This document shows, piece by piece, positions 23,325 through 32,020 of a stretch of 64,000 nt of DNA (positions are counted from its first letter, which is position 1; every line of letters begins with the position of its first letter). Position numbers and translations under genes: made by a program. The stretch is from contig NZ_JAGGRL010000004.1 of NCBI RefSeq assembly GCF_018612915.1, forward strand, positions 62,001 through 126,000, in the 5' to 3' direction. Under the pieces are notes generated by a model. The model made no database searches. It was not told the DNA's origin and was given only the letters and a program-made list of their open reading frames with translations. Source of the stretch: Stenotrophomonas sp. ISL-67. GTDB taxonomy: Bacteria > Pseudomonadota > Gammaproteobacteria > Xanthomonadales > Xanthomonadaceae.

Positions 23325-24143
23325 TCAGTCACGCATCCAGGTGGCCTGGATGAAATCGCGCACATAGCCCTGCGACAACCGCGCATACACCCCGGGGCGG
23401 CCCGGGAGGGCGCAGCCTTCACCCCAGCTGACCGTGCCCAGTACCGTCCAGGTCCCCTTGCGGCGCACCAGCAGCGGCCCGCCGGAGTCGCCGTTGCAGC
23501 TGTCGATGCCCTCGGCGCCGGCGCAGATCACCGCCCCGGCCTGCAGGTCCGGGTAGGCCTGCTGGCAGGCGTTGAACGCCACGAACGGGGTCTGCACCGT
23601 CTGCAGGGTGGTCGGCAGGGCTTCGCCGGGGAACGCGATCACGCCCCAGCCGATCACCGTGAAGTGGCGCCCGGGGCGCAGGTAGGCACTGTCCCGGCCC
23701 AGCAGCACCTCGGCCGGCTCGGCCTTGGCCACCGGTCGCTTGAGCTGGATCAGCGCCACGTCGTTGGCCAGTTCGCGTTCGTCGAAGGCCGGGTGCACGT
23801 GGATCGCCTTGACGTTGGACACGCGGCGGCGCGGCGTGGCCTGCAGCGTGGTCTGCCCGACCAGTACCGCCAAGTGCGCCGGCAGCAGGCCGTCAACGCA
23901 GTGGGCGGCGGTGAGCACCCACGACGGCGAGATCAGGGTGGCGCCGCAGCCGTGCCGGGCGTGGTCCGAATCGCCCCGGCCCAGCCGTTGCAGGCTGGCC
24001 ATGAACGGGTACTGGCCGGGTTCGGCGTCGACCCCGCCGATGATGCGTGGCGCGGTGTCCGGCCCGGACTGGGCCAGCGCGGGAATGCAGACAGCAGAGA
24101 GGATCAGGCCGAACATCCAGGCCGGCCGGGAACAGGTACGCAT
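23325..24143 (-). CDS. Secreted trypsin-like serine protease (S1)
   Basis: A 272-residue protein. AAGGAG lies before the ATG at 24143. A signal peptide (FGLILSAVCIPALAQ) is followed by a short propeptide and the activation site RIIGG. Catalytic residues are His in LTAAHC, Asp in NDVALIQL and Ser in GDSGGPLL. The residue six positions before the Ser is Asp (GIDSCNGDSGG), which predicts cleavage after Arg or Lys. The remaining Cys fit the expected disulfides. It is probably periplasmic or secreted. The I78 lipoproteins near the start of the window could be matching inhibitors, which is speculation. Confidence 0.9.
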   Translation of the reverse strand: MRTCSRPAWMFGLILSAVCIPALAQSGPDTAPRIIGGVDAEPGQYPFMASLQRLGRGDSDHARHGCGATLISPSWVLTAAHCVDGLLPAHLAVLVGQTTLQATPRRRVSNVKAIHVHPAFDERELANDVALIQLKRPVAKAEPAEVLLGRDSAYLRPGRHFTVIGWGVIAFPGEALPTTLQTVQTPFVAFNACQQAYPDLQAGAVICAGAEGIDSCNGDSGGPLLVRRKGTWTVLGTVSWGEGCALPGRPGVYARLSQGYVRDFIQATWMRD

Positions 24144-24301
24144 GCAGCAACTCCTTTGCGGTAAGTGGAAACGACAGCACGGCGCGGTGCGCGTGCCAGG
24201 TCGATTCGACGGCAAAGAAGGCGGGACGACTGCGTGGCCGGTCGCGTTTCAGCGGTCGTGGCGATTGATGGATGCGTTTCTGCGAACGGGCGCAACACCA
24301 T

Positions 24302-24325
24302 ACCGGGATGCAGTTCCATCCCGGT
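24302..24325. terminator. Hairpin downstream of pyrF
   Basis: ACCGGGAT and ATCCCGGT, 8-bp perfect arms with an 8-base loop, about 20 bp after the pyrF stop on the minus strand. There is no T-run, so termination is uncertain. The rest of 24144-24301 shows nothing recognisable. Confidence 0.4.
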
Positions 24326-24345
24326 GCGTGCAGGCGGTGCAGCGA

Positions 24346-25065
24346 TCAGCGTCGGGCGGTGCGGATCTCGTCCTGGATCGCCCGCGCGGCGGCGCGCGGG
24401 TCGGCCGCAAGGCGGACCGGGCGACCGACCACGATGGCATCGGCGCCGTCGGCGAAGGCCTGGGCCACCCCCACGGTGCGCTTCTGGTCATCGCCGACCG
24501 GGCCGCCGGGGCGGATGCCCGGGCATACGATCGAGAACCCGGCGCCGGTGGCGGCGCGGATCGGGCCGGCTTCCTGGCCCGAGGCGATCACCCCGTCGAT
24601 ACCGGCGGCCTGGGCGGCCAGCGCGCGCTCGACCACCACGTCCACCGGCTCGCGGTCGATGCCCATGCCGCGCAGGTCATCGCGCCCCATCGAGGTCAGC
24701 ACGGTCACTGCCAGCAGGCGCATGTCGCTGCTGTTGGCGGCCGCGCAGGCCTCCATCATGGCCGGGTGCCAGCCGTGGATGGTGGCGTAGCTCACCGGCC
24801 ACTGCGACAGCCGCCGGATCACCGCCGCAGCGGTGGCCGGGATGTCGAAGAACTTCAGGTCCACGAACACGCGCTTGTCGCGCGCCGCCAATGCGTCGAG
24901 CACCTCGAAGTACTCGCCCGACGCCAGCAGCTCCATGCCGATCTTGTAGAACGACACCGCATCGCCCAGCCGGTCCACCCAGGCCAGCGCATCCTCGCGG
25001 CCCGGCACGTCGAGCGCGAAGATCAGGCGTTCGTCATCGCGCAGCGGCAGCGGGGCCCGGCTCAC
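24346..25065 (-). CDS. pyrF: Orotidine 5'-phosphate decarboxylase
   Basis: A 239-residue TIM-barrel enzyme producing UMP in pyrimidine synthesis. The active-site motif is [17 protein letters not shown] (Asp-Lys-Asp triad), with [13 protein letters not shown] at the first strand and VCPGIRPGG and DAIVVGRPV at the phosphate site. The GTG start overlaps the stop of the upstream HAD phosphatase gene by 4 bp (GTGA), so the two are coupled. Confidence 0.96.
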   Translation of the reverse strand: MSRAPLPLRDDERLIFALDVPGREDALAWVDRLGDAVSFYKIGMELLASGEYFEVLDALAARDKRVFVDLKFFDIPATAAAVIRRLSQWPVSYATIHGWHPAMMEACAAANSSDMRLLAVTVLTSMGRDDLRGMGIDREPVDVVVERALAAQAAGIDGVIASGQEAGPIRAATGAGFSIVCPGIRPGGPVGDDQKRTVGVAQAFADGADAIVVGRPVRLAADPRAAARAIQDEIRTARR

Positions 25066-25991
25066 GGCGCGTAGTCCAGTGCGGCGCGCTTGGCGTCATG
25101 GCGGGCCTGGCGCGACTGGCTGTAATCGTTGTTGAACTGGGCCGGTTCGAAGCCGCCGTAGGTCGGGTTGGGCAGCATCCACCAGCGTTCGCCGAACCAG
25201 TCGTGGTACTGCTGCAGCAGTGCGTCGCGGCCGTCGTTGGTATTGGCGGTGACTTCCACGAAATCGCCCAGCTGGTCACCGAACTGCATCAGCACGCGGT
25301 AGTTCTGCCCGGCCAGGCGGCGCCGGCAGTTCTTCTCGCTGCCGGCCTGCTCGCAATCCTTCACCACCGTGCCCAGGCCCAGGAACACGCTGTCGTCGGC
25401 CACCGGCAGGCCTTCGGCACGCAGGTTAGCGAGGGTGGCGTCCTTCAGGTGCACCGCGCGGTTGGAGATGTACAGCAGGGTCATGCCCCTGGCATTGGCG
25501 GCCTTGGCGAAATCGACCACGCCGGGAATGGCCTTGGCTTTCTTTTCGGCCACCCACTGGTCCCAGCTCAGTTCGTCGTACTCGCCACCGTCGCGGACCA
25601 GGCGGGCCTGGTAGGGCGAGTTGTCCAGCACGGTTTCGTCCACGTCCAGCACCACCGCCGGCTTCAGGCCCTTGGCCGCGTTGCCGCGCTCTTCGGGTAC
25701 CAGCGCGTCCCAGTGGGCTTCCTTCAGCGCCTTGTCCAGGTGGTCGGCGGCGGCGCGGTAGGTCTGCTCGGTGATGGCCCGGTATTCCTGCGAGCGCTGC
25801 ATCCACAGCACGGCGTTGAGGTTGTCGTTGGCGGCTACGGCAGCATCGCCCTTGGCGGCCGGTGCAGCGGCGGCGGCGGCCACGGCAGGTGCCGGGACAG
25901 CGGCTTCGGCGGGGGCTTCGGTGCGCTTGCACGCACCCAGCGCCATCACGGCACAGGCAAGCACGGACAGGGAAACAGCGGTACGACGCAT
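25062..25991 (-). CDS. HAD-superfamily acid phosphatase lipoprotein (class C / e(P4)-like)
   Basis: A 309-residue protein (a GTG three codons upstream is also possible). Lipoprotein signal [12 protein letters not shown], then an Ala/Pro-rich linker. The HAD motif is [16 protein letters not shown] (nucleophile DxD), followed by LLYISNRA (motif II), [17 protein letters not shown] (motif IV) and a Lys in between. This is the class C/5'-nucleotidase, lipoprotein e(P4) family, which dephosphorylates nucleotides and other monophosphates in the periplasm. It overlaps pyrF, giving a plausible nucleotide-salvage link. Confidence 0.88.
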   Translation of the reverse strand: MRRTAVSLSVLACAVMALGACKRTEAPAEAAVPAPAVAAAAAAPAAKGDAAVAANDNLNAVLWMQRSQEYRAITEQTYRAAADHLDKALKEAHWDALVPEERGNAAKGLKPAVVLDVDETVLDNSPYQARLVRDGGEYDELSWDQWVAEKKAKAIPGVVDFAKAANARGMTLLYISNRAVHLKDATLANLRAEGLPVADDSVFLGLGTVVKDCEQAGSEKNCRRRLAGQNYRVLMQFGDQLGDFVEVTANTNDGRDALLQQYHDWFGERWWMLPNPTYGGFEPAQFNNDYSQSRQARHDAKRAALDYAP

Positions 25992-26101
25992 GGGAATCAC
26001 CAGGACGGAGTGGCGCCAGTTTACCGGCTTGGCCGCGGCGGTTCATGCCGGCGGCGGGGCTCGGCTATGCTGCACGCCCCAGAAACACCCCGGAGCGCGA
26101 C

Positions 26102-26761
26102 ATGACCGACGACACCCAGACCCCCGCCCTGCCCGTGCTCAGCGCGGCCCAGGCCCGCGCGCTGGGCTGCCTGATCGAGAAGGAAGCGACCACCCCGGAC
26201 GCCTACCCGCTCACCGTCAACGCCACCCAGGTGGCCGCCAACCAGAAGACCGCGCGCGAGCCGGTGCTGCAGCTGTCGGCTGGTGATGTTCACCACGCCC
26301 TGCGCCAGCTGGAAACCCTGGGCCTGGCCCGCCAGCAGTTTTCCTCGCGCGCCGAGCGCTACGAGCACCGCGCCGGCAGCGCGTTGGACCTGACCCGCCA
26401 GCAGCTGGCCATCCTGGGCCTGCTGCTGCTGCGCGGCCCGCAGACGGTGAACGAGCTGCTGACCCGCGCCGAGCGCCTGTTCCCGTTCCAGGACGCCGAC
26501 GAGGTGCGCCACCACGTCGAGCGCATGATCCAGCGCGGATTGGCCGTGCAGGTGCCGCGCGCGGGTGGGCAGCGCGAGGATCGTTACATGCACCTGCTGG
26601 CCGGGCCGGTGGATGTGCAGGCATTGGCGGAGCAGTACAAGGCGGCACCGTCGAGTGGCGGTGGCAATGCAGGGTTGGAAGCGCGCGTGCAGGAGCTGGA
26701 AACCACGGTGGCGGCCCTGCAGGAACAATTGGCGGAATTGCGCGCTCAGCTGGGCGGGTGA
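26102..26761 (+). CDS. YceH-family (DUF480) protein
   Basis: A 219-residue protein starting [14 protein letters not shown], with GGAG 7 bases upstream. It has the DUF480 pattern: [36 protein letters not shown] near the start, then LILLRGPQ-like [20 protein letters not shown]. Two winged-helix domains are predicted, followed by a C-terminal coiled coil ([25 protein letters not shown]). Function is unknown in most species. It is a single gene followed by a REP. Confidence 0.9.
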   Translation: MTDDTQTPALPVLSAAQARALGCLIEKEATTPDAYPLTVNATQVAANQKTAREPVLQLSAGDVHHALRQLETLGLARQQFSSRAERYEHRAGSALDLTRQQLAILGLLLLRGPQTVNELLTRAERLFPFQDADEVRHHVERMIQRGLAVQVPRAGGQREDRYMHLLAGPVDVQALAEQYKAAPSSGGGNAGLEARVQELETTVAALQEQLAELRAQLGG

Positions 26762-26771
26762 GATTGCGAGG

Positions 26772-26793
26772 GACACGCATGGCGTGTCTCTAC
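26772..26793 (-). repeat. REP-type hairpin (GACACGC arms)
   Basis: GACACGC / GCGTGTC arms ending CTCTAC, 10 bp after the yceH-type stop, in the convergent gap. Confidence 0.65.
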
Positions 26794-26796
26794 CCC

Positions 26797-27330
26797 TCAA
26801 ACCATCGGCGCGCCCGGCGTGGCGAACAACAGCAGCACTTCTTCGTCACGCGGTGCCGGCAGGCGCAGGTCGCCCCGGTCTTCCATGCCCAGCTTGCGCA
26901 GCAGCGCGGCCGAACGCAGGTTTTCCGGGGCAACGATGCCGTACAGGTCCGGATACCCGAGCACGTCACGCGCGTAATGCATCACCCCGCGCGCGGCTTC
27001 GAACGCGTAGCCGTGGCCTTCGTGCTGTGCGCGCAGCGCATAGCCCACGTCCGGTGCAGGCAGCCCATCACGGCGCACCAGCCCGGCGTTGCCCAGCCAG
27101 GCGCCGTCGCTGCGGCGGATGATCGCGTACATGCCAAACCCATTGAGCGTGTAACTGCCCAGCACGCGCTCGGCGGTGTAATCGCGTGCCTGCGCCAGTG
27201 TGCGTACGCCGCGGTCGGCGATATGGCGGATGAAGCCGGGCTCATTGAGCAGGGCCAGCATGTCGGCCGCATCATGGTCGGGATCGATCAGGCGCAGGCG
27301 CAGGCGTTCGGTCTGGATCACGGCGGACAT
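26797..27330 (-). CDS. GNAT-family N-acetyltransferase
   Basis: A 177-residue protein of the RimJ/RimL-like acetyltransferase type. It starts MSAVIQTERLRLRLIDPDHD, and has GMYAIIRRSDGAWLGNAGLV, VGYALRAQHEGHGYAFEA (acetyl-CoA loop region) and LYGIVAPENLRSAALLRKLGMEDRG. The substrate cannot be told from sequence. It is followed by the rep gene upstream in the same direction, separated by a BIME. Confidence 0.9.
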   Translation of the reverse strand: MSAVIQTERLRLRLIDPDHDAADMLALLNEPGFIRHIADRGVRTLAQARDYTAERVLGSYTLNGFGMYAIIRRSDGAWLGNAGLVRRDGLPAPDVGYALRAQHEGHGYAFEAARGVMHYARDVLGYPDLYGIVAPENLRSAALLRKLGMEDRGDLRLPAPRDEEVLLLFATPGAPMV

Positions 27331-27361
27331 GGAAAGCCTCGGCGACGGGATGGCATCGATT

Positions 27362-27428
27362 ATAGAGCCACGCCCTGCGTGGCTGCCCTTCGTTCAGGAC
27401 GGCGAAGCCACCCAGGGCGTGGCTCTAC
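27362..27428. repeat. BIME copy 1 (GCCACGC arms, shared spacer)
   Basis: Two facing REPs, TAGAGCCACGC and GCGTGGCTCTAC, joined by GCTGCCCTTCGTTCAGGACG. The same spacer and arms recur at 39020-39085. Confidence 0.8.
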
Positions 27429-27443
27429 GAGATGGCACGCGAT

Positions 27444-29420
27444 TCAGTCGAACAACGCCTCGATCGCCGCCAGCCCGGCGCTGGCGCGCTCCTTCTTGCG
27501 CGCCGCATCGGCTACCGGGTCGGCACCGTCGCGTTGCATTTCCTCGGCCGGAATCTCGTCGAAGAAACGGCTCGGCTTGAGCCGCACGTGCTCACCGAAC
27601 TTGCGGGTGAGCTTGCTGTGGCTCATCCACAGCTGCACCTTGGCACGGGTGATGCCCACGTACAGCAGCCGGCGCTCTTCCTGCAGGTTGCCTTCGTCCA
27701 GGCTCACCTGGTGCGGCAGCACGCCATCCTCGCAGCCGACGATGAACACATAGGGAAATTCCAGGCCCTTGGATGCGTGCAACGTCATCATGCGCACCTG
27801 GTTGCCGCCATCATCCTTGTCGTTGCGCGACAGCAACGCCAGCTGCGCGGCCAGGTCGGCGGTGGACGCACCGCGCGGGCCGCCTTCGAACCACTGCGCC
27901 AGCTCTTCCAGGTTGCCCAGGCGACGCTGGTATACCGATTCTTCCTTGCACGCGCCGCGCAGTTCGGACACCAGGCCCGAATCCTTGACCAGCTTGCGCA
28001 CCAGGTCGCCCGAGCTCAGCTTGGGCATTTCCGCACGCAGGTCGCGCAGGATGTCGGTGAAGCGGCTCAGGCTGTTGGCCGCGCGCGGCGGCAGCTGCGA
28101 CAACGCACCAATCGCCTCGGCGGCATGCGCCATCGGCAGCTCCTTGTCCGAGGCCAGCTCGGCCAGCTTGGCCAGCGTGCCGGCGCCCACCTCGCGCTTG
28201 GGCGACTGCACCGCACGCATGAAGGCCGTGTCGTCATCGGGATTGACCAGCAGGCGCAGCCACGACAGCGTGTCCTTCACCTCCTGGCGTTCCAGGAACG
28301 CGGTGCCGCCGGTGATGTGGTATGGCGCGCGCACCAACTGCAGCGCCTTTTCCAGCGGGCGCGACTGGAAGTTGCCGCGGAACAGGATGCAGAAATCGCT
28401 CCACGGAATCTGTTTGGACGTGGCCAGGTAGGAAATCTCGGCCGCGACCTTTTCCGCTTCGTGTTCGCTGTTGCGGCACTCCCACACGCGGATGCGCTCA
28501 CCATCAGCCTGGTCGCTCCACAGCTTCTTGAGATGTTCGTGCGGGTTGTTGGCGATCAGCGCATTGGCTGCGCGCAGCACCCGGTTGGAACAGCGGTAGT
28601 TCTGCTCCAGCTTGATGATCTCCAGCGCGGGATAATCGCGCGCCATCTGCTGCAGGTTTTCCGGGTTGGCACCGCGCCAGGCGTAGATCGACTGGTCATC
28701 GTCGCCCACGCAGGTGAAGTTGCCCGCGCTGCCGGCCAGTTGCTTGAGCAGCCGGTACTGCGCATCGTTGGTGTCCTGGCATTCGTCGACCAGCAGGTAG
28801 CCGATGCGTTCGCGCCAGGCCAGCGCGATCTCCGGGTTTTCCTCCAGCACCTGCACCGGCAGGCGGATCAGGTCATCAAAGTCCACCGCATTGAACGCGG
28901 TCAGGCGCAGCTGGTAGCGCTCGTAGACGCTGGCCGCTTCCTTCTCGCGGTTGCTGCGCGCTTCGGCCATCGCCTGTTCGGGCGACAGGCCGGCGTTCTT
29001 CGCCCGCGAAATCAGGTTTTTCACGTCCTCGATGTCGTCCGGCTTGGCGCCGTACATCAGGTCCTTCACCTGCGAGGTGGAATCGTCGGCGTCGAAGATC
29101 GAGAAGCCGCGCTTGAGGCCCACCGCCGCATGCTCGATCTGCAGGAACTTCAGGCCCAACGCGTGGAAAGTGCAGATGGTGACGTCTTCGGCGTCGCCGC
29201 CCTGCAGGCGCTTGGCCACGCGCTCGCGCATTTCCTTGGCGGATTTGTTGGTGAAGGTGATCGCCGCGATGCGCTTGGCCGGGTAACGCCGGGTGCTGAT
29301 CAGCTGGGCGATCTTCTCCACGATCACGCGCGTCTTGCCGCTGCCCGCACCGGCCAGGACCAGCAGGGGACCTTCGCAGTGCAGCACTGCCGCGCTCTGG
29401 GGGGGGTTGAGACCGTGCAT
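27444..29420 (-). CDS. rep: ATP-dependent DNA helicase Rep
   Basis: A 658-residue SF1A helicase. The ATG at 29420 has GGAG upstream; the frame is open 12 codons further. Motifs in order: Q-motif GLNPPQSAAV, Walker A AGAGSGKTRV, ITFTNKSAKEM (Ia), LVDECQDTN (II), CVGDDDQSIYAWRGA (III), LEQNYRC (IV), VRMMTLHASKGLEFPYVFIVG (V) and RRLLYVGITRAK (VI). Length and ending resemble Rep rather than UvrD. Rep assists replication fork movement through bound proteins. Confidence 0.94.
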   Translation of the reverse strand: MHGLNPPQSAAVLHCEGPLLVLAGAGSGKTRVIVEKIAQLISTRRYPAKRIAAITFTNKSAKEMRERVAKRLQGGDAEDVTICTFHALGLKFLQIEHAAVGLKRGFSIFDADDSTSQVKDLMYGAKPDDIEDVKNLISRAKNAGLSPEQAMAEARSNREKEAASVYERYQLRLTAFNAVDFDDLIRLPVQVLEENPEIALAWRERIGYLLVDECQDTNDAQYRLLKQLAGSAGNFTCVGDDDQSIYAWRGANPENLQQMARDYPALEIIKLEQNYRCSNRVLRAANALIANNPHEHLKKLWSDQADGERIRVWECRNSEHEAEKVAAEISYLATSKQIPWSDFCILFRGNFQSRPLEKALQLVRAPYHITGGTAFLERQEVKDTLSWLRLLVNPDDDTAFMRAVQSPKREVGAGTLAKLAELASDKELPMAHAAEAIGALSQLPPRAANSLSRFTDILRDLRAEMPKLSSGDLVRKLVKDSGLVSELRGACKEESVYQRRLGNLEELAQWFEGGPRGASTADLAAQLALLSRNDKDDGGNQVRMMTLHASKGLEFPYVFIVGCEDGVLPHQVSLDEGNLQEERRLLYVGITRAKVQLWMSHSKLTRKFGEHVRLKPSRFFDEIPAEEMQRDGADPVADAARKKERASAGLAAIEALFD

Positions 29421-29508
29421 GCCATCTCCGTGGGTGCCGCATTGTAGCGGAGCCATTCCATGAATGGATTCATGCGACGGGAAGTAGCGGGCCGTCTAGA
29501 ATTGGCCG

Positions 29509-30129
29509 ATGGCCAAGCTCTATTTCTATTATTCGGCGATGAATGCCGGCAAGACCACCACGCTGCTGCAGTCGGCGCACAACTACCGCGAGCGCGGCAT
29601 GCGCGTGGCCATCCTGACCCCACGCTTGGACAACCGTGCCGGGCGCGGCGTGGTGGCCTCGCGGATCGGGTTGAAGGCCGACGGTATCGCCTTCGACCGC
29701 GATACCGACCTGGAACAGCTGATCCGCACCGATATCGCCAGCCACGGGCCGCTGGGCTGCGTGCTGGTGGACGAGGCGCAGTTCCTCAGCCGCAGCCAGG
29801 TCTGGCAGCTCAGCGAGGTGGTCGACCAGCTGCGCATTCCGGTGCTGTGTTACGGGCTGCGCACCGATTTCCGCGGCGAGCTGTTCGAAGGCAGCCAGTA
29901 CCTGCTGGCGTGGGCCGACGAGATGCAGGAGATCAAGACCATCTGCCACAGCGGCAAGAAGGCCACCATGACCGTACGCGTGGACGAACACGGTCATGCA
30001 GTGCAGGACGGCCCGCAGGTGGAGATCGGCGGCAACGAACGCTACGTATCGGTCAGCCGCGCGGAGTTCAAGAAGATCACGCGCGGCGAAGGCAAAATCG
30101 ACCCCGCCCAAGCGCAATTGCCGATTTAA
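29509..30129 (+). CDS. tdk: Thymidine kinase (type II)
   Basis: A 206-residue enzyme of thymidine salvage. The P-loop is [12 protein letters not shown], the Mg-binding motif VLVDEAQFL (with the catalytic Glu nearby), and the lasso region ends in [11 protein letters not shown]. The zinc site typical of the family is largely missing: the first pair reads CHSG (Cys146, Ser148) and the second VSRAEF where a Cys and His are usual. The rest looks functional. It is divergent from rep with an 88-bp gap. Confidence 0.95.
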   Translation: MAKLYFYYSAMNAGKTTTLLQSAHNYRERGMRVAILTPRLDNRAGRGVVASRIGLKADGIAFDRDTDLEQLIRTDIASHGPLGCVLVDEAQFLSRSQVWQLSEVVDQLRIPVLCYGLRTDFRGELFEGSQYLLAWADEMQEIKTICHSGKKATMTVRVDEHGHAVQDGPQVEIGGNERYVSVSRAEFKKITRGEGKIDPAQAQLPI

Positions 30130-30147
30130 ACAGCCCGGCCGTTGGTT

Positions 30148-30272
30148 GGTTGATCCGGGCAACCGGTCATTACGTAACAATTCGTAGCCCCGAAGAGAAC
30201 GGCAGGAGCCGTTCTCAACGTCGCACAGCGACGGTCCGTAGGGTGGCCGCCAGGGATGGCGGGCATAACGTT
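30148..30272 (-). repeat. Multi-hairpin intergenic element, copy 1
   Basis: In the tdk-opgD convergent gap. Read on the minus strand: TATGCCCGCC, GGCGGCCACCCT, a hairpin CGTCGC/GCGACG (30219-30233), then GAGAACGGC/GCCGTTCTC (30195-30216, 9-bp stem), then CTACGAATTG and CCGGAT. It matches 52357-52455 in the same order. The remaining gap (to 30369) carries a CGGATGCTTGGGCCG block like the composite repeat at 19353. Confidence 0.65.
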
Positions 30273-30369
30273 GGCCGGACACCGCGCGCAGCGCGGCCCA
30301 AGCATCCGAAGCCACGAAAAATGCCGGTCCGACCAACGAACCGGCGTTTACCCCAAACCGAAGCCGCCG

Positions 30370-31971
30370 TTAATACAACGTCCGCTCCGGCGCCCCCGCC
30401 GGTGGCGGCGAATATTGGTACAACCACGTTTCCGTCAGCGTTTTTCCGCCGCTGCGCAGGTACAGGCGGATATCGATCTGGTCGGTGGAATCGTCCGGCG
30501 GCACCAGGTCGAACATGGCGCGGTAGCCCTTGATCTCGCGCAACGGGCGCGCCGAGACGATCTCGGTGCGGCCGCGGCTGGCCTGCACCACGGCTTCCAC
30601 TTCACCCTTGTCGATCAGCGCGGCCAGTTCGCCGCCCTGGAAGTCCACGGCAAAGCGCCACGAGAAGTACTCGCGCTTCTTGCCGATCACCCCGCCCAAC
30701 CCGGTGCGGGTGGCCACGGCCTGTGCCAGCGGCGGGCGCGCAGGCGGTTCGGCGCCCCAGTACAGGCGGTAGCCGATCAGCAGCTCCTGGCCCGGCTGCG
30801 GCTTGGCCTCCGGGTTCCAGAACGCCACGATGTTGTCGAAGGTCTCGTCCACCGTGGGAATTTCCACCAGCTGCACCGAGCCCTTGCCCCACTGCCCCTT
30901 CGGTTCCACCCACAGGCACGGGCGCTTCTCGTAGAACACGCCATCGTCCTGGTAGTGGTCGAAGTTGCGGTCGCGCTGCAGCAGGCCGAAGCCCTTCGGG
31001 TTGTTGTCCACGAACATGTTGAAACGCAGCTGGCGCGGGTTGGACAGCGGGCGCCAGATCCATTCGCCCGCGCCGGTCCACATCGACAGACCGTCGGTGT
31101 CGTGGATTTCCGGGCGCCAGTCCCAGGCCATGCGGCGGTCGTTCTCGCCCACCTGGTACATGCTGGTGCACGGCGCGATGCCGAGCCGTTCGATGGTCCT
31201 GCGCGGGTACAGCGCCACGTCCACGTCCATCAGCAGCACATCGCCGTTGGTGATGGCGAAGCGATAGGCGCCGGCCACGCTGGGCGAATCCAGCAGCGCA
31301 TACACCACCAGCGTGTTGGAGTCGGCTGCCGGCTGTTCCAGGAAGTAGGCGATGAAGTCGGGGAATTCTTCCGGGCGGTCCATGCCGGTATCGATCGCCA
31401 GACCGCGCGCTGACTGCCCGTACTGGCCTTCCTTGCCCACCGCACGGAAGTAGCTGGCGCCCAGGAACGCGGCGAAGTCGCGGTCGGTGTCCTTACGGGT
31501 GTTGAGGCGGAAGCCGGCAAAGCCGAGGTCGGCCGGCAGGTGCCCGTCTTTCAGGCCACTCTTGCCGTAGTTGAATGCCGCCGGGTCGTAGGCCAGTTCC
31601 TGCGCCTTGCCGTCGACGATGTCGAACATGCGCACCGGCGAATGGAAATACAGGCCCAGGTGGAAGAATTTGGCCTGGAAGCGGCCGGGCTGGTCGGCCC
31701 ACAGCGCGTGGTCCTGGCGGTAGCTGATGGACTGGTACTGGTCCCAGTCCAGCGCTTCCAGCGGCCCTGGCAGGGTGCGCCGATGGCTCTTGTACGCCGC
31801 CTCGGACAGCGCGCGCGCCTGCCCCTTGAGAATGGCGAAGTCGAACGGCTGCGGCTGGCCCAGCCGGCGCAGGCCGACCTGGCTGCCCTGTGCGGCACAG
31901 GCCGGCAGCGCCGGAAAACCGATGGCGGCCAGGGCCAGGGAAGCGTTGCGGATGAAGTCGCGTCGTTGCAT
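30370..31971 (-). CDS. opgD: Glucans biosynthesis protein D
   Basis: A 533-residue periplasmic protein. The start is set at MQRRDFIRNASLALAAIGF, a twin-arginine signal like that of E. coli MdoD; an open frame 14 codons upstream lacks support. Family blocks include YFHSPVRMFDIVDG, GFAGFRLNT, FLGASYFRAVG, QYGQSARGLAIDTG and WVEPKGQWGKGSVQLVEIP. OpgD shapes the length of osmoregulated periplasmic glucans. No opgG or opgH is adjacent. Confidence 0.94.
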   Translation of the reverse strand: MQRRDFIRNASLALAAIGFPALPACAAQGSQVGLRRLGQPQPFDFAILKGQARALSEAAYKSHRRTLPGPLEALDWDQYQSISYRQDHALWADQPGRFQAKFFHLGLYFHSPVRMFDIVDGKAQELAYDPAAFNYGKSGLKDGHLPADLGFAGFRLNTRKDTDRDFAAFLGASYFRAVGKEGQYGQSARGLAIDTGMDRPEEFPDFIAYFLEQPAADSNTLVVYALLDSPSVAGAYRFAITNGDVLLMDVDVALYPRRTIERLGIAPCTSMYQVGENDRRMAWDWRPEIHDTDGLSMWTGAGEWIWRPLSNPRQLRFNMFVDNNPKGFGLLQRDRNFDHYQDDGVFYEKRPCLWVEPKGQWGKGSVQLVEIPTVDETFDNIVAFWNPEAKPQPGQELLIGYRLYWGAEPPARPPLAQAVATRTGLGGVIGKKREYFSWRFAVDFQGGELAALIDKGEVEAVVQASRGRTEIVSARPLREIKGYRAMFDLVPPDDSTDQIDIRLYLRSGGKTLTETWLYQYSPPPAGAPERTLY

Positions 31972-32020
31972 GCAGGCAGCGATGGGCAGGAAAGGGTCGG
32001 CCATCATAGGCACGCGAACG

